DNA from: Clostridia bacterium
GTDB lineage: Bacteria > Bacillota > Clostridia > Oscillospirales > Acutalibacteraceae
DNA length: 56,909 nucleotides
Assembly: GCA_017454485.1 (NCBI GenBank)
Contig: JAFTCX010000061.1
Coordinates: 1-56,909 of the forward strand
Reading direction: 5' to 3'
Shown: in pieces, positions 16,918-25,684 of the stretch
Position numbering within the stretch: the stretch's first letter is position 1
How the letters are laid out: the number at the start of each line of letters is the position of its first letter
The notes under the pieces: model-generated
Told to the model about the DNA's origin: nothing
Databases searched by the model: none
The model's input: only the letters and a program-made list of their open reading frames with translations
Translations under genes and position numbers: made by a program

Positions 16918-19236
16918 ATGAAACCAGTCACTTGCAGCAGATGCAAAAAGCGTCCCGCTGTGATCTTCATTTCAAAAATCATCGACGGAAAAACTGTGCC
17001 CGAAGGCCTGTGCCTGCAGTGCGCCATGGAAATGAACATCGGCCCCATCAAGCAGATGATGGATTCCATGGGCATCACCGAAGAGGACGTGGACGCTGTT
17101 TCCGAACAGTTTTCTTCGCTGTTCCCGAACGCGGACGAGGACGGCTCCTTTGAGGGCGGCGGTTCGCCGTCGCTGCCGTTCATGCAGGGTCTGTTCCAGG
17201 ACTTGCAGAACGGGCTGCAGAATATGCCGGAACAAACCAATCTTCCGCAGCAGGAGCATTCACATACCGCCGATTCCGCACCGTCCGGACGCAATGTGCG
17301 TCAAAAGAAAAAGGAGCAGAAAAAGCGCAAATTCCTGTCGCTGTACTGCACCGATCTGACTGCCCGCGCCCGCGACGGAAAGCTGGACGCGATCATCGGC
17401 CGCGATAAGGAAATTTCGCGCGTGGTGCAAATTCTTTGCCGCCGCAGCAAGAACAACCCCTGCCTGATCGGTGAACCCGGCGTCGGCAAAACCGCCATCG
17501 CCGAGGGCATCGCGCTGCGCATCGCTTCCGGCAATGTGCCCGCAAGGCTTGCGGACAAGGAGATTCATCTGCTTGACTTGACCGCGCTGGTGGCCGGTAC
17601 GCAGTTCCGCGGCCAGTTTGAAAGCCGCATCAAGAACCTCGTGGACGAGGTCAAGGACAACGGCAACATCATTTTGTTCATCGACGAGGTGCATAATCTT
17701 GTCGGCACCGGCGACGCCGAAGGCTCGATGAACGCCGCAAACATTCTGAAACCCGCGCTTTCCCGCGGTGAGATTCAGGTGATCGGCGCCACGACGTTCA
17801 ACGAATACCGCAAAAACATTGAAAAGGACGCCGCGCTGGAACGCCGCTTTCAGCCGGTGAAGGTGGAAGAGCCGTCGATTGACGACGCAACCGAAATTTT
17901 GCTCGGCATCCGCTCTTACTATGAAAACTTCCACCGTGTGCGCATCTCCGACGCGCTGGTGCGCCGCGCGGTCGTGCTCTCTGAGCGCTATATCACCGAC
18001 CGTTTTTTGCCCGACAAGGCCATTGACCTGCTCGACGAAGCCTGCACCTGCGCGAATTTGCGCAACAAGGCGATCTCCGAGCTGGAGATCGGCGAGCAGA
18101 AGCTCAAGGATTTGCAGGAGACCGAGGACGAGCTTGCCTCACAGACCGAAAACATCGATTACGAAGCGATTGCCAACATCAAAAGCGAGATCGTCAAATG
18201 CGAAAACGCAAACGCCGAACTCGCTGTGCGCGCCGCAGACAACGACGTCAAGGAAGAGGACATCGCCAAGGTGATCGAGCTGTGGACGGGCATTCCCGCC
18301 ACCAAGGTCATCGAAAGCGACCTGCGCCGTCTTGCCGGATTGGAGGAGCGGCTGAAATCGAAGATCATCGGTCAGGACGAAGCCGTTCATGTGATCTCCA
18401 ACGCCATCCGCCGCAGCCGTGTGCAGATCAGCCCGCGCCGCAGACCCGCGTCGTTCATCTTTGTGGGTCCCACCGGCGTCGGCAAGACCGAGCTGGTCAA
18501 GCAGCTTGCCAACGAGCTGTTCAATACGCCGGAGACGCTCATCCGCCTGGATATGTCCGAATTTATGGAAAAATTCAGCGTCTCGCGCATCATCGGCTCC
18601 CCGCCGGGCTATGTCGGCTATGACGAGGCCGGACAGCTCACCGAAAAGGTGCGCCGCAAGCCCTATTCCGTGATCCTCTTTGACGAGATCGAAAAAGCGC
18701 ATCCCGACGTGATGAACATCCTTTTGCAGATCCTCGACGAAGGCCGCATCACCGACGCGCAGGGCAGAACCGTGAACTTTGAAAACACCGTGATCGTGAT
18801 GACGAGCAACGCCGGCAGCGAAAAGAAAACCGGCGCACTCGGCTTCGGCAAGGAGGAAGGCGCCGCGAGCAGGGAGCGTGTGATGAAAGCGCTGTCCGAT
18901 TTCCTGCGGCCCGAATTCATCGGCCGTGTGGACGAGGTTGCCGTGTTCAATCCGCTTTCCGAAGACGACTTTGAAAAAATCGCCGTGCTGCTGCTGAACG
19001 AATTGAAGGATTCGCTGCAGGAAAAGCCGCTCACGTTCTCCTGGACCGACGATGTGCCGCGCTTGCTTGCAAAGGAATCCATCGGCGGCACCCGCGGCGC
19101 ACGCGATTTGCGCAACACGATCCGCCGCCAGGTCGAGGACGGCATCGCCGCGATCATCGTCGATCATGCCGACGAAAATGTGACAGCCGTCGCCGCAGCG
19201 GTCAAGGACGGAAAGATCGACCTGCAATATCTTTAA
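16918..19236 (+). CDS. ClpE-like AAA+ ATPase with N-terminal zinc finger
   Basis: Hsp100-type unfoldase that feeds proteins to ClpP. 772 aa. The N terminus has a zinc finger with C6/C9 and C32/C35 in place of a Clp_N repeat domain, as in ClpE. AAA-1 has Walker A GEPGVGKT near residue 183 and Walker [10 protein letters not shown] short coiled middle region ([18 protein letters not shown]) follows. AAA-2 has GPTGVGKTE near residue 515 and [11 protein letters not shown]. The loop GALGFG fits the ClpP-docking L-G-F motif. An aagga ribosome site precedes the ATG. ClpC is the alternative, but the zinc finger favours ClpE. No CtsR-type operator was seen. Confidence 0.9.
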   Translation: MKPVTCSRCKKRPAVIFISKIIDGKTVPEGLCLQCAMEMNIGPIKQMMDSMGITEEDVDAVSEQFSSLFPNADEDGSFEGGGSPSLPFMQGLFQDLQNGLQNMPEQTNLPQQEHSHTADSAPSGRNVRQKKKEQKKRKFLSLYCTDLTARARDGKLDAIIGRDKEISRVVQILCRRSKNNPCLIGEPGVGKTAIAEGIALRIASGNVPARLADKEIHLLDLTALVAGTQFRGQFESRIKNLVDEVKDNGNIILFIDEVHNLVGTGDAEGSMNAANILKPALSRGEIQVIGATTFNEYRKNIEKDAALERRFQPVKVEEPSIDDATEILLGIRSYYENFHRVRISDALVRRAVVLSERYITDRFLPDKAIDLLDEACTCANLRNKAISELEIGEQKLKDLQETEDELASQTENIDYEAIANIKSEIVKCENANAELAVRAADNDVKEEDIAKVIELWTGIPATKVIESDLRRLAGLEERLKSKIIGQDEAVHVISNAIRRSRVQISPRRRPASFIFVGPTGVGKTELVKQLANELFNTPETLIRLDMSEFMEKFSVSRIIGSPPGYVGYDEAGQLTEKVRRKPYSVILFDEIEKAHPDVMNILLQILDEGRITDAQGRTVNFENTVIVMTSNAGSEKKTGALGFGKEEGAASRERVMKALSDFLRPEFIGRVDEVAVFNPLSEDDFEKIAVLLLNELKDSLQEKPLTFSWTDDVPRLLAKESIGGTRGARDLRNTIRRQVEDGIAAIIVDHADENVTAVAAAVKDGKIDLQYL

Positions 19237-19300
19237 TACCGATCTCGAATCAACCTTTGCTGTAAGAACGCCGTTTTTTCAAAAAAATTTCAATTTGTTA

Positions 19301-19329
19301 TTGACAAAATCAGGCGAAATCTATATAAT
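19301..19329 (+). promoter_or_regulatory. Consensus promoter of DUF177-rpmF operon
   Basis: TTGACA (19301-19306), 17-base spacer and TATAAT (19324-19329). A perfect sigma-A match, as expected for a ribosomal protein operon. Confidence 0.9.
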
Positions 19330-19354
19330 GTTATACGTTATTATGAGGTGAGTT

Positions 19355-19852
19355 ATGACGATTTCTCTGGAACGCCTGTTTTCGGGCGAAGAACATGAGA
19401 TTTTGCTGAACGAATCCTTTGATTTTTCCGATGAGCCGGTGCAGGATGCGTTTCCATTCGCCGCACCTGTGAAGCTGACGGGAAAAATCGAAGAACGAGC
19501 GCAGGTCGTTACACTGGAAGCCGAAGCCGACGTTTGCTATCACGCGTTTTGCGACCGTTGTGCCCGCGAGGCCGAACGGCGCTATCATGTGCCGGTGCGG
19601 CACGTTTTGGTGGAGGAACTCCAACACGAAGACGACGAGGACGATTACATCCTTGTGGAGGACCGGCAGCTTGATCTCGAACGGCTCACTTTAGAGGACA
19701 TCTATTTGTTCTTGCCGAGCAAATTTCTTTGCACGGACGACTGCAAGGGCATCTGTCCGCAGTGCGGAACAAATCTGAATGAGGCCTCCTGCAACTGTAA
19801 AAGGGAAGTGGATCCGCGTTTTGCGGCTCTGCTTGATATGCTGGAGGACTGA
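19355..19852 (+). CDS. DUF177 (YceD-like) protein
   Basis: 165 aa. Family members are encoded next to rpmF across bacteria and are linked to 23S rRNA/50S assembly. The central CYHAFCDRCAREAERRYHVP and the C-terminal cysteine cluster CTDDCKGICPQCGTNLNEASCNC are family hallmarks and may bind zinc. The ATG follows a gaggtga site. The downstream L32 gene starts 40 bases later and shares the promoter. The biochemical role is inferred from the family. Confidence 0.92.
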   Translation: MTISLERLFSGEEHEILLNESFDFSDEPVQDAFPFAAPVKLTGKIEERAQVVTLEAEADVCYHAFCDRCAREAERRYHVPVRHVLVEELQHEDDEDDYILVEDRQLDLERLTLEDIYLFLPSKFLCTDDCKGICPQCGTNLNEASCNCKREVDPRFAALLDMLED

Positions 19853-19892
19853 AAAGGGAATCATTATTTCAAAATAAGGAGGTGCCGGTTCG

Positions 19893-20078
19893 ATGGCAGT
19901 ACCGAAGAGAAGAGTTTCAAAGGCAAGGAGAGACAAACGCCGTTCCAACGTCTGGAAGCTGACCGCCCCCACCCTTGTGAGATGCAAGCAGTGCGGCGAA
20001 TACACCGTGCCGCATAAGGTTTGCGGAAACTGTGGTTATTACAACGGAAAGCTGATCGTTGCGAAGGACGAAGACTAA
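19893..20078 (+). CDS. rpmF: 50S ribosomal protein L32
   Basis: 61 aa. MAVPKRRVSKARRDKRRSNV is the conserved L32 start. Zinc ribbon cysteines in VRCKQCGEYTVPHKVCGNCG (two CxxC-type pairs) mark the zinc-binding form. Strong aggaggtg site. It ends just before the 208-bp tandem repeat that carries its terminator. Confidence 0.98.
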   Translation: MAVPKRRVSKARRDKRRSNVWKLTAPTLVRCKQCGEYTVPHKVCGNCGYYNGKLIVAKDED

Positions 20079-20131
20079 GACCTCGCGGTCGTATTTCGCG
20101 AAAACCGTCAAAGTCCCCACATGAAATGAAA

Positions 20132-20166
20132 AGAGATGGCAGAGGAAAAACCTGTCATCTCCTTTT
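20132..20166 (+). terminator. rpmF terminator, repeat copy 1
   Basis: GAGATGGCAG and CTGTCATCTC pair (one G-U) and are followed by CTTTTTC. Confidence 0.85.
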
Positions 20167-20339
20167 TCGTTCCCTTATATGGAACGCGCCGGGACTTTGA
20201 CTCGACGTTTTTTCGTCCTCGGCGTACCTTTGTACAGCCTTCGGCCGAAGAAAACGCCGTTTTCATCGAAATACGAATGCGGCGATTGCGGCAAGGCTGC
20301 TTTTCGCGAAAACCGTCAAAGTCCCCACATGAAATGAAA

Positions 20340-20374
20340 AGAGATGGCAGAGGGAAAACCTGTCATCTCCTTTT
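20340..20374 (+). terminator. rpmF terminator, repeat copy 2
   Basis: Same hairpin as copy 1, displaced by 208 bases. Confidence 0.8.
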
Positions 20375-20549
20375 TCGTTCCCTTATATGGCACGCGCCGG
20401 GACTTTGACTCGACGTTTTTTCGTCCTCGGCGTACCTTTGTACAGCCTTCGGCCGAAGAAAACGCCGTTTTCATCGAAATACGAATGTGGCGATTGCGGC
20501 AAGGCTGCTTTTCGCGAAAACCGTCAAAGTCCCGAATCACACATGAAAA

Positions 20550-20584
20550 GAGATGGCAGAGGAAAAACCTGTCATCTCCTTTTC
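20550..20584 (+). terminator. rpmF terminator, repeat copy 3
   Basis: Third copy of the GAGATGGCAG hairpin with a T-rich tail; the sequence just before it (gaatcacacatg) differs from copies 1 and 2. Confidence 0.8.
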
Positions 20585-20604
20585 TCTTTCGGGGAGCGCG
20601 ACCG

Positions 20605-20720
20605 CGCGGCGGCGAGCCCGCGCAACGCGCGGCAAGGAGCGCAGCCAAGCCGCCTTTTGTTTTTTCTGCGCCCGCGCTCCTTGTGTGCCGTGCGCCCACG
20701 CACGGCAGCTCGCCGCCGCG
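20605..20720. repeat. Nested GC-rich palindromic element
   Basis: Outer arms CGCGGCGGCGAGC (20605-20617) and GCTCGCCGCCGCG (20708-20720) are perfect inverted repeats. Inner arms CAAGGAGCGC (20633-20642) and GCGCTCCTTG (20674-20683) are nested within. It is noncoding and lies between the 208-bp array and the next promoter. Confidence 0.7.
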
Positions 20721-20811
20721 TCTTCACGGCCGTTGCCGAACGGAAAACAGCCTGTGCTTCTCCGTTTTACGGTTGCCTTCGGCAAATCTCCTTCTTTTGC
20801 CTGCGCGTATC

Positions 20812-20840
20812 TTGCATTTTTCGACAAAATATGCTATACT
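20812..20840 (+). promoter_or_regulatory. Promoter of CHAP/SH3 protein gene
   Basis: TTGCAT (20812-20817), 17-base spacer and TATACT (20835-20840), 64 bases before the ATG. Confidence 0.6.
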
Positions 20841-20903
20841 ATCCTTTGCTGATATTTTTCACCTATTTTGCCGCGCCGTTTTTGCGGCAGATTGGAGCTT
20901 CCT

Positions 20904-22835
20904 ATGCTGAAAAGATTGCTGAGTTTTTGCCTGTGCGTGCTGATGTTTGCGCTTGTGCTGACACCGGTTGCCGACGCGCACGCGGCCTCGGAAAATACAG
21001 TTCCGCAAGTGGTGCTGAAGCTGATGAAAAAGTTCCCGCATCTCGCCTATTGGAACCATGTCGGCTCGTCTGCGAACAATCCCGACGGTGTGACGAATTC
21101 TCCCTGCCCGACGCATGTGGGCTGCAGCTGGGAGCCGGGCGCGTGCTCGTGCAACAGCTTTTCCAACGCCATCCAGTGCATGGGCTTTGCCTATAAGGCC
21201 GGCTTTGAAATGGTCGGCTCCGACCCGCGTTCGTGGGAGATGAGCGACACGCTCGACGCGTCCAAGCTGCGCGTGGGCGACGTGATCCGCTACCGCGGCA
21301 ACCGCCATTCCCTCGCCGTGACCGGTGTCAAGGGCAACGTGATCTCGTTTGTGGACTGCAACTGGTACCCGATGTGCCAGATCCGCTGGAGCTCGATGAA
21401 CTTGAACGATATGCCGAGCTTCACCTATGTGCTGCACGACCCGAAAAACAACATGAAAAATAAAAACGTGACCTTCTTTGAAGGCGCGGTGCGTCAGTCT
21501 ACGTCGCCGTCGTCTCCTTCGCCGCAGTCGCCGACGCCGGAAGCGCCGGAGGGCGAAATCTGGCAGACAACGGGCAACATGAACCTGCGCCCGAACACCA
21601 CCACGGATTCCGCCGTAATCGGCACAGTGCCCGACGGCGCGCGTGTTGCCGTGGAAAAGAAAAAGCTCAACAACGGCTACCTGTGGGGCAAGGTGACCTA
21701 CGGACTGCAATCCGGCTGGATCGCGCTCGATCACTGCAACTATATTTCCGGCGCCGAGGATATGCCGCGCTTCAAGGTGTTCCCGACGGAAGTCGCGGCC
21801 AGTGTCGCCTTTGCTCTGGAATGGACGGGCGTGACCGGCGCGGATTCCTACACCGTTTCGATCTATAACAGCAACGGCAAGCGTGTGGAGCAAAAGAGCG
21901 TGACCGACGAAACGGCCAAGCTTTCGCTGAAAACCAAAGGCACCTACACAGCCGAGGTGCAGTCACACAGCAAGCACGCCGCATCGTGGGTGCTTTCCAG
22001 CGGCAAGATTCCCTTTGCGGTCAAGGCGGCAAAGGACATTCAGATTGAGAGCATTTCTTTGAACCAGACGGCGCTGCAATTGCAGATCGGTCAGACCGCG
22101 CGCCTGATTGCAAGCATTTTGCCCGAGGGCGCATCGACCGCGCATATCGGCATGTTCAGCGGCAACAACGCCGTGGCCATTGTGGACGCCAAGGGGCTTG
22201 TGCGTGCCGTCGGCGTGGGCGAAACGATGATCGCCTGTTCCGATACCAGATCCGGCCGCGCGGCAGTTTGCACGGTGAAGGTGACGCTCGGCGCACCGAA
22301 AAAGCTCATTCAATATATGTCAAAGCTGCGCGTGAACTCCATCACGCTGAAATGGACCGCTGTTCAGGGCGCCCAAAGCTATCAGATCTTCCGCAAGGAG
22401 GGCGGCACGTTCCGCCAGATTGCAACGTCGAAGGAAAACATCTTTGTCGATCAGAAGCTGAAAGCCGGAACGACCTATGTGTATAAGGTGCGTGCGGTTG
22501 CTCCCGGCGGACAGACGGGCGCCGACAGCCCGGTTTTGACCGCTTCCACCCGTCCCGAAGCCGCAAGCAAGGTGAAATTTGCAACCAAGGACGGCAAGGT
22601 GAAGGTCATCTGGACCGCGAACAAGAGCGCGTCTCATTATCTGGTATACCAGTCCGCAACCGGCAAGGCGAACACCTTCAAGAAGATTGCGACCGTCAAG
22701 GGCAAGAATAATTACCTGCTGCGGGGCAAAAAAGCAGGGACGACGCTGTATTTTAAGATCGTAACGGTCAAAACCTTAGACGGGAAGACCTTTGCGTCGC
22801 GCCTTTCCAAAACCGGAAAGGTCAAGGTAAAATAA
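20904..22835 (+). CDS. Secreted CHAP-like cysteine peptidase/amidase with SH3, Ig-like and FN3 domains
   Basis: 643 aa exported protein, probably a cell-wall hydrolase. Signal peptide about 1-27 (ends VADAHA). Residues 35-190 resemble CHAP/NlpC-type peptidases: cysteines in GACSCNSFSNAIQCMGF (C81, C83, C92), H135 in GNRHSLAVTGV, and SFVDCNWYPMCQIRW. A proline/serine linker leads to an SH3b domain (about 212-285, TGNMNLRPNTTTDSAVIGTV), an FN3-like unit, a BIG2 Ig-like domain (IESISLNQTALQLQIGQT) and two more FN3-like units (from about 470). The start at 20904 opens the signal peptide; the longer 20868 start does not. The exact bond cleaved and the identity of the nucleophilic Cys are inferred. 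Confidence 0.85.
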   Translation: MLKRLLSFCLCVLMFALVLTPVADAHAASENTVPQVVLKLMKKFPHLAYWNHVGSSANNPDGVTNSPCPTHVGCSWEPGACSCNSFSNAIQCMGFAYKAGFEMVGSDPRSWEMSDTLDASKLRVGDVIRYRGNRHSLAVTGVKGNVISFVDCNWYPMCQIRWSSMNLNDMPSFTYVLHDPKNNMKNKNVTFFEGAVRQSTSPSSPSPQSPTPEAPEGEIWQTTGNMNLRPNTTTDSAVIGTVPDGARVAVEKKKLNNGYLWGKVTYGLQSGWIALDHCNYISGAEDMPRFKVFPTEVAASVAFALEWTGVTGADSYTVSIYNSNGKRVEQKSVTDETAKLSLKTKGTYTAEVQSHSKHAASWVLSSGKIPFAVKAAKDIQIESISLNQTALQLQIGQTARLIASILPEGASTAHIGMFSGNNAVAIVDAKGLVRAVGVGETMIACSDTRSGRAAVCTVKVTLGAPKKLIQYMSKLRVNSITLKWTAVQGAQSYQIFRKEGGTFRQIATSKENIFVDQKLKAGTTYVYKVRAVAPGGQTGADSPVLTASTRPEAASKVKFATKDGKVKVIWTANKSASHYLVYQSATGKANTFKKIATVKGKNNYLLRGKKAGTTLYFKIVTVKTLDGKTFASRLSKTGKVKVK

Positions 22836-22857
22836 AGAAACACAGGGGGTGACACGC

Positions 22858-24714
22858 ATGGAAGCAGAAGAAAAGCGCAGAGAGCTGCGCGAAAAAGCCA
22901 TGCGGCTGCCGCTGCACCCCGGTGTGTATATCATGAAAAACAAGAGCGGCAAGATCATTTACATCGGCAAGGCCAAGGCGCTCAAAAACCGTGTGAGCCA
23001 GTATTTCGGTTCGCAGAACAACCATCCGCCGAAGGTGCGCAAGATGGTTGAAAATGTGGATCATTTCGATTACATTCTGACCGACAGCGAATTCGAAGCG
23101 CTGGTACTCGAATGCAGCCTCATCAAGCAAAACAAGCCGAAATACAACATCCTGCTCAAGGACGACAAGGGCTACAGCTATGTCAAAATTACGCCGAATC
23201 CCTGGGGCAACATCAGCGCCGCTTTTCGCAAGGACGACGAAAAAGCGACCTATCTCGGCCCCTACACCGGCAATTTTTCCGTGACCACGGCGGTCGATCA
23301 GGCGAAGGAGATCTTTCACCTGCCGACCTGCAACAAGGTCTTTCCGCGCGACATCGGCAAGGACCGCCCGTGCCTGAACTACTTTTTGAAGCGCTGCTGC
23401 GCCCCGTGTGCGGGCAAAATTTCACAGGAAGAATATGAACAGACGCTGGCCGCGGCGGTGGAATTCATCAAAGGCGGCAGCAAAACGGCGCTGCGCGAGA
23501 TGGAGCAGGAGATGCAGCAGGCAGCCGAAGCGCTTGATTTTGAACGCGCGGCAAAGCTGCGCGACCGCATCCGCGCCGTGCAGCGCATTGCAAACCGACA
23601 AAAGGTCGTCACTTCGCAGAGCCGGCAGCAGGACGTGTTTGCCCTTTCGGTGCAAAACGACAAGGCCTGCCTTGCGGTGCTGTGCTTTCGAAACGGATTG
23701 CTGTGCGCCACAGAGCACTTCATCGTCGATATCGACGACACGCCGGAACAAATGCGCCACACCCTGCTGCTTTCGTTTTACAGTATGGAGCGCGAGGTGC
23801 CGCCGCGCATCCTTGTGGACGGCGAAATCGAAAACGAAGCGCTGCTGCTGCGCTTTTTAGAGGAAAAACGCGGCAAGAAAACGGAGCTGCTCATTCCGCA
23901 AAAGGGCGAAGGGCTGCATCTTGTGCAGATGTGTCACAACAACGCGAGCGTGAAGCTCGGCGATTATTTCGGCCGCAAGGGGAACCAGACCACGGTGCTT
24001 GACGAGCTGCAGCAGATGCTGTCGCTGCCGAAATTGCCGGAATACATCGAATCCTACGATATTTCGCACACCGCCGGCGCGGACAATGTTGCCGGTATGG
24101 TGGTGTTCAAAAATGCACGTCCGCTGAAAAGCGCCTATCGGAAATTTGCCATCAAGGGCTTTTCCGGTCAGGACGATTACGGCTCCATGCGCGAGGTGCT
24201 CTCGCGCCGCTTCAACCGCTATATGGAGGAGCAGGAGACCGGCGAGGGCTTCGGCCGGCTGCCGGATCTGATTTTGCTTGACGGCGGCAGGGGACAGGTG
24301 AACGCTGTTTTGCCGGTGATCGAAGCGTTCGGGCTGGATGTGCCCGTGTTCGGCATGGTCAAAGACAACAAGCACCGCACCCGTGCCATCACCAGCGGCG
24401 GGGAGGAGATCGAAATCAAGGACGGGCGGCGTGTGTTCACCCTTGTTTCCACCATTCAGGAGGAGGTCCACCGCTTTTCCATCGGCTATCACAAGCAAAA
24501 GCACACCAAACACACGGTTTCAACCACGCTGACCGACATTCCCGGCATCGGCGAAAAAAAGGCAAAGCTGCTGCTCAAGACGTTTAAAACGATTACAAAG
24601 ATCAAAGAAGCCGATGCTGACACGCTTGCTGCGGTGCCCGGTATCAGCCGCCGCGACGCGCAGCAGATCAACGCGCATTTTCAACAAAAAAATGCACAGG
24701 AGGAAGCAACATGA
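22858..24714 (+). CDS. uvrC: UvrABC excinuclease subunit UvrC
   Basis: Makes both incisions in nucleotide excision repair. 618 aa. GIY-YIG nuclease at the N terminus (GVYIMKNKSGKIIYIGKAKA), UVR motif contacting UvrB (AAEALDFERAAKLRDRI), RNase H-like endonuclease core (YDISHTAGADNVAGMVVF, DLILLDGGRGQVNAVL), and C-terminal helix-hairpin-helix pair (LTDIPGIGEKKAKLLL, VPGISRRDAQQI). The ATG at 22858 is preferred because agggggt lies at the right distance; an in-frame GTG at 22849 overlaps that site. The stop overlaps the next gene (ATGA). Confidence 0.96.
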   Translation: MEAEEKRRELREKAMRLPLHPGVYIMKNKSGKIIYIGKAKALKNRVSQYFGSQNNHPPKVRKMVENVDHFDYILTDSEFEALVLECSLIKQNKPKYNILLKDDKGYSYVKITPNPWGNISAAFRKDDEKATYLGPYTGNFSVTTAVDQAKEIFHLPTCNKVFPRDIGKDRPCLNYFLKRCCAPCAGKISQEEYEQTLAAAVEFIKGGSKTALREMEQEMQQAAEALDFERAAKLRDRIRAVQRIANRQKVVTSQSRQQDVFALSVQNDKACLAVLCFRNGLLCATEHFIVDIDDTPEQMRHTLLLSFYSMEREVPPRILVDGEIENEALLLRFLEEKRGKKTELLIPQKGEGLHLVQMCHNNASVKLGDYFGRKGNQTTVLDELQQMLSLPKLPEYIESYDISHTAGADNVAGMVVFKNARPLKSAYRKFAIKGFSGQDDYGSMREVLSRRFNRYMEEQETGEGFGRLPDLILLDGGRGQVNAVLPVIEAFGLDVPVFGMVKDNKHRTRAITSGGEEIEIKDGRRVFTLVSTIQEEVHRFSIGYHKQKHTKHTVSTTLTDIPGIGEKKAKLLLKTFKTITKIKEADADTLAAVPGISRRDAQQINAHFQQKNAQEEAT

Positions 24715-25091
24715 AGCTGGAAGAACGCCTGCGGGAGATCCGCAAGGAGCATAAACTGACGCAGCAGGAGCTGGCAGAGGCGCTCGGCATTGACCGCACG
24801 GCCTACACCTATTATGAGATCGGCAAGACCATGCCTTCGCCGGTTCGGCTTTGCAAGCTCGCGCGCATCTACAATGTGACGGTGGGCTATCTGCTCGGCG
24901 TGGAGGACAACCGGCCGGAGCTCATCCGCAAGCAGGGCGCCAAGCTGCTTTCCGCCGCTGCGGATCCGATTGCGCTTCTTCCGAAGGAGGAGCGCAGAGT
25001 GCTGATGTGGTACCGTTTGCTCGATGAAAAGGAAAAGGAAAAGCTCGACGAGCTCATGCGCGACGGCTTTGAAAAGAAAGAGAAATCCTGA
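24711..25091 (+). CDS. XRE-family helix-turn-helix regulator
   Basis: 126 aa DNA-binding protein. Residues 5-60 form a Cro/C1-type HTH (LREIRKEHKLTQQELAEALG, then IDRTAYTYYEIGKTMPSPVR), with LARIYNVTVGYLLGVED at its end. The C-terminal 55 residues are charged and helical and may dimerise. It is translationally coupled to uvrC (four-base overlap). The target is unknown; nothing nearby shows an evident operator. Confidence 0.9.
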   Translation: MKLEERLREIRKEHKLTQQELAEALGIDRTAYTYYEIGKTMPSPVRLCKLARIYNVTVGYLLGVEDNRPELIRKQGAKLLSAAADPIALLPKEERRVLMWYRLLDEKEKEKLDELMRDGFEKKEKS

Positions 25092-25158
25092 GTTTTTGTA
25101 TGCATTGCCCAAAAGAAACGCATTTTTTTAAGACAAATGTGGATAAATTAAAAAATCA

Positions 25159-25187
25159 TTGACAAAACCGGAAAATCGTTATATACT
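25159..25187 (+). promoter_or_regulatory. Promoter of small secreted protein genes
   Basis: TTGACA (25159-25164), 17-base spacer and TATACT (25182-25187), 29 bases before the ATG at 25216. Probably also drives 25685-26188, since no separate promoter or terminator was seen between them. Confidence 0.85.
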
Positions 25188-25215
25188 TAAACTACAAAAT
25201 AAGGAGGTATATCTT

Positions 25216-25647
25216 ATGAAAAAAGTCATTTCTCTGTTCCTTGCGCTTTTGATGCTTTTCTCTGTTGCAACAGTTGCGTTTGCTGCAGGCAACGATACGG
25301 AAACGCCCGTTGCGGTGGGAGAATCTCAGAATAAAGCTGGAGAAACACCCGACACCCCGCCGGTGGACGCCCAGGACGAAGGCGCTGACAACACTGCGGA
25401 AGAACCCGCAAAAGAAGACACCGATGTGCTTGAGCAGATCAAGGACATTCCGGTCGGTCCCGCAAAGGCTGTTCTGAAGGTCGGCAAAATTGTGCTCAAG
25501 CTCGTGAAGGTTTTCGTGAAGCTCGGCCTGAAGTTCGGTCTGATCGATTCCGACGAGCTCATCAACACGGTTGCCGAAGCGTTCGGTCTGGATCCCGAAA
25601 CGGAGCTTCCTCCGGGAACTGCCGCCGCGATCATCACTTTGATTTGA
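25216..25647 (+). CDS. Small secreted protein with acidic region and lysine-rich amphipathic helix
   Basis: 143 aa, no recognised family. Signal peptide about 1-24 (MKKVISLFLALLMLFSVATV, then AFAA). Residues 25-77 are acidic and Pro/Glu/Asp-rich. Residues 82-108 form a helix with lysines at 84, 88, 91, 95, 98, 102 and 106 (i, i+3/i+4 spacing) and Val/Leu/Phe between them, a strongly amphipathic cationic helix. A short acidic end closes the protein. The prepro-like layout resembles membrane-active peptides, but a structural or envelope-binding role is equally possible. Strong aaggaggt site; the next gene follows after 37 bases. Confidence 0.8.
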   Translation: MKKVISLFLALLMLFSVATVAFAAGNDTETPVAVGESQNKAGETPDTPPVDAQDEGADNTAEEPAKEDTDVLEQIKDIPVGPAKAVLKVGKIVLKLVKVFVKLGLKFGLIDSDELINTVAEAFGLDPETELPPGTAAAIITLI

Positions 25648-25684
25648 CCTTAACGATTCTCTCCAATTGCAGGAGGCGATATTT

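Larger units (their letters stand above)
20095..20586. repeat. 208-bp direct tandem repeat, about 2.4 copies
   Basis: The marker TTCGCGAAAACCGTCAAAGT starts at 20095, 20303 and 20511, an exact 208-base period. Copies 1 and 2 are nearly identical; copy 3 diverges after its terminator. Each copy carries a terminator hairpin. The only full-length reading frames across it are repeat-encoded and lack ribosome sites, so it is treated as noncoding. Confidence 0.92.

Noticed and set aside
20136-20408. Small ORFs inside the 208-bp repeat
   Set aside because: They start inside the terminator hairpin, lack ribosome sites and simply repeat with the DNA period.
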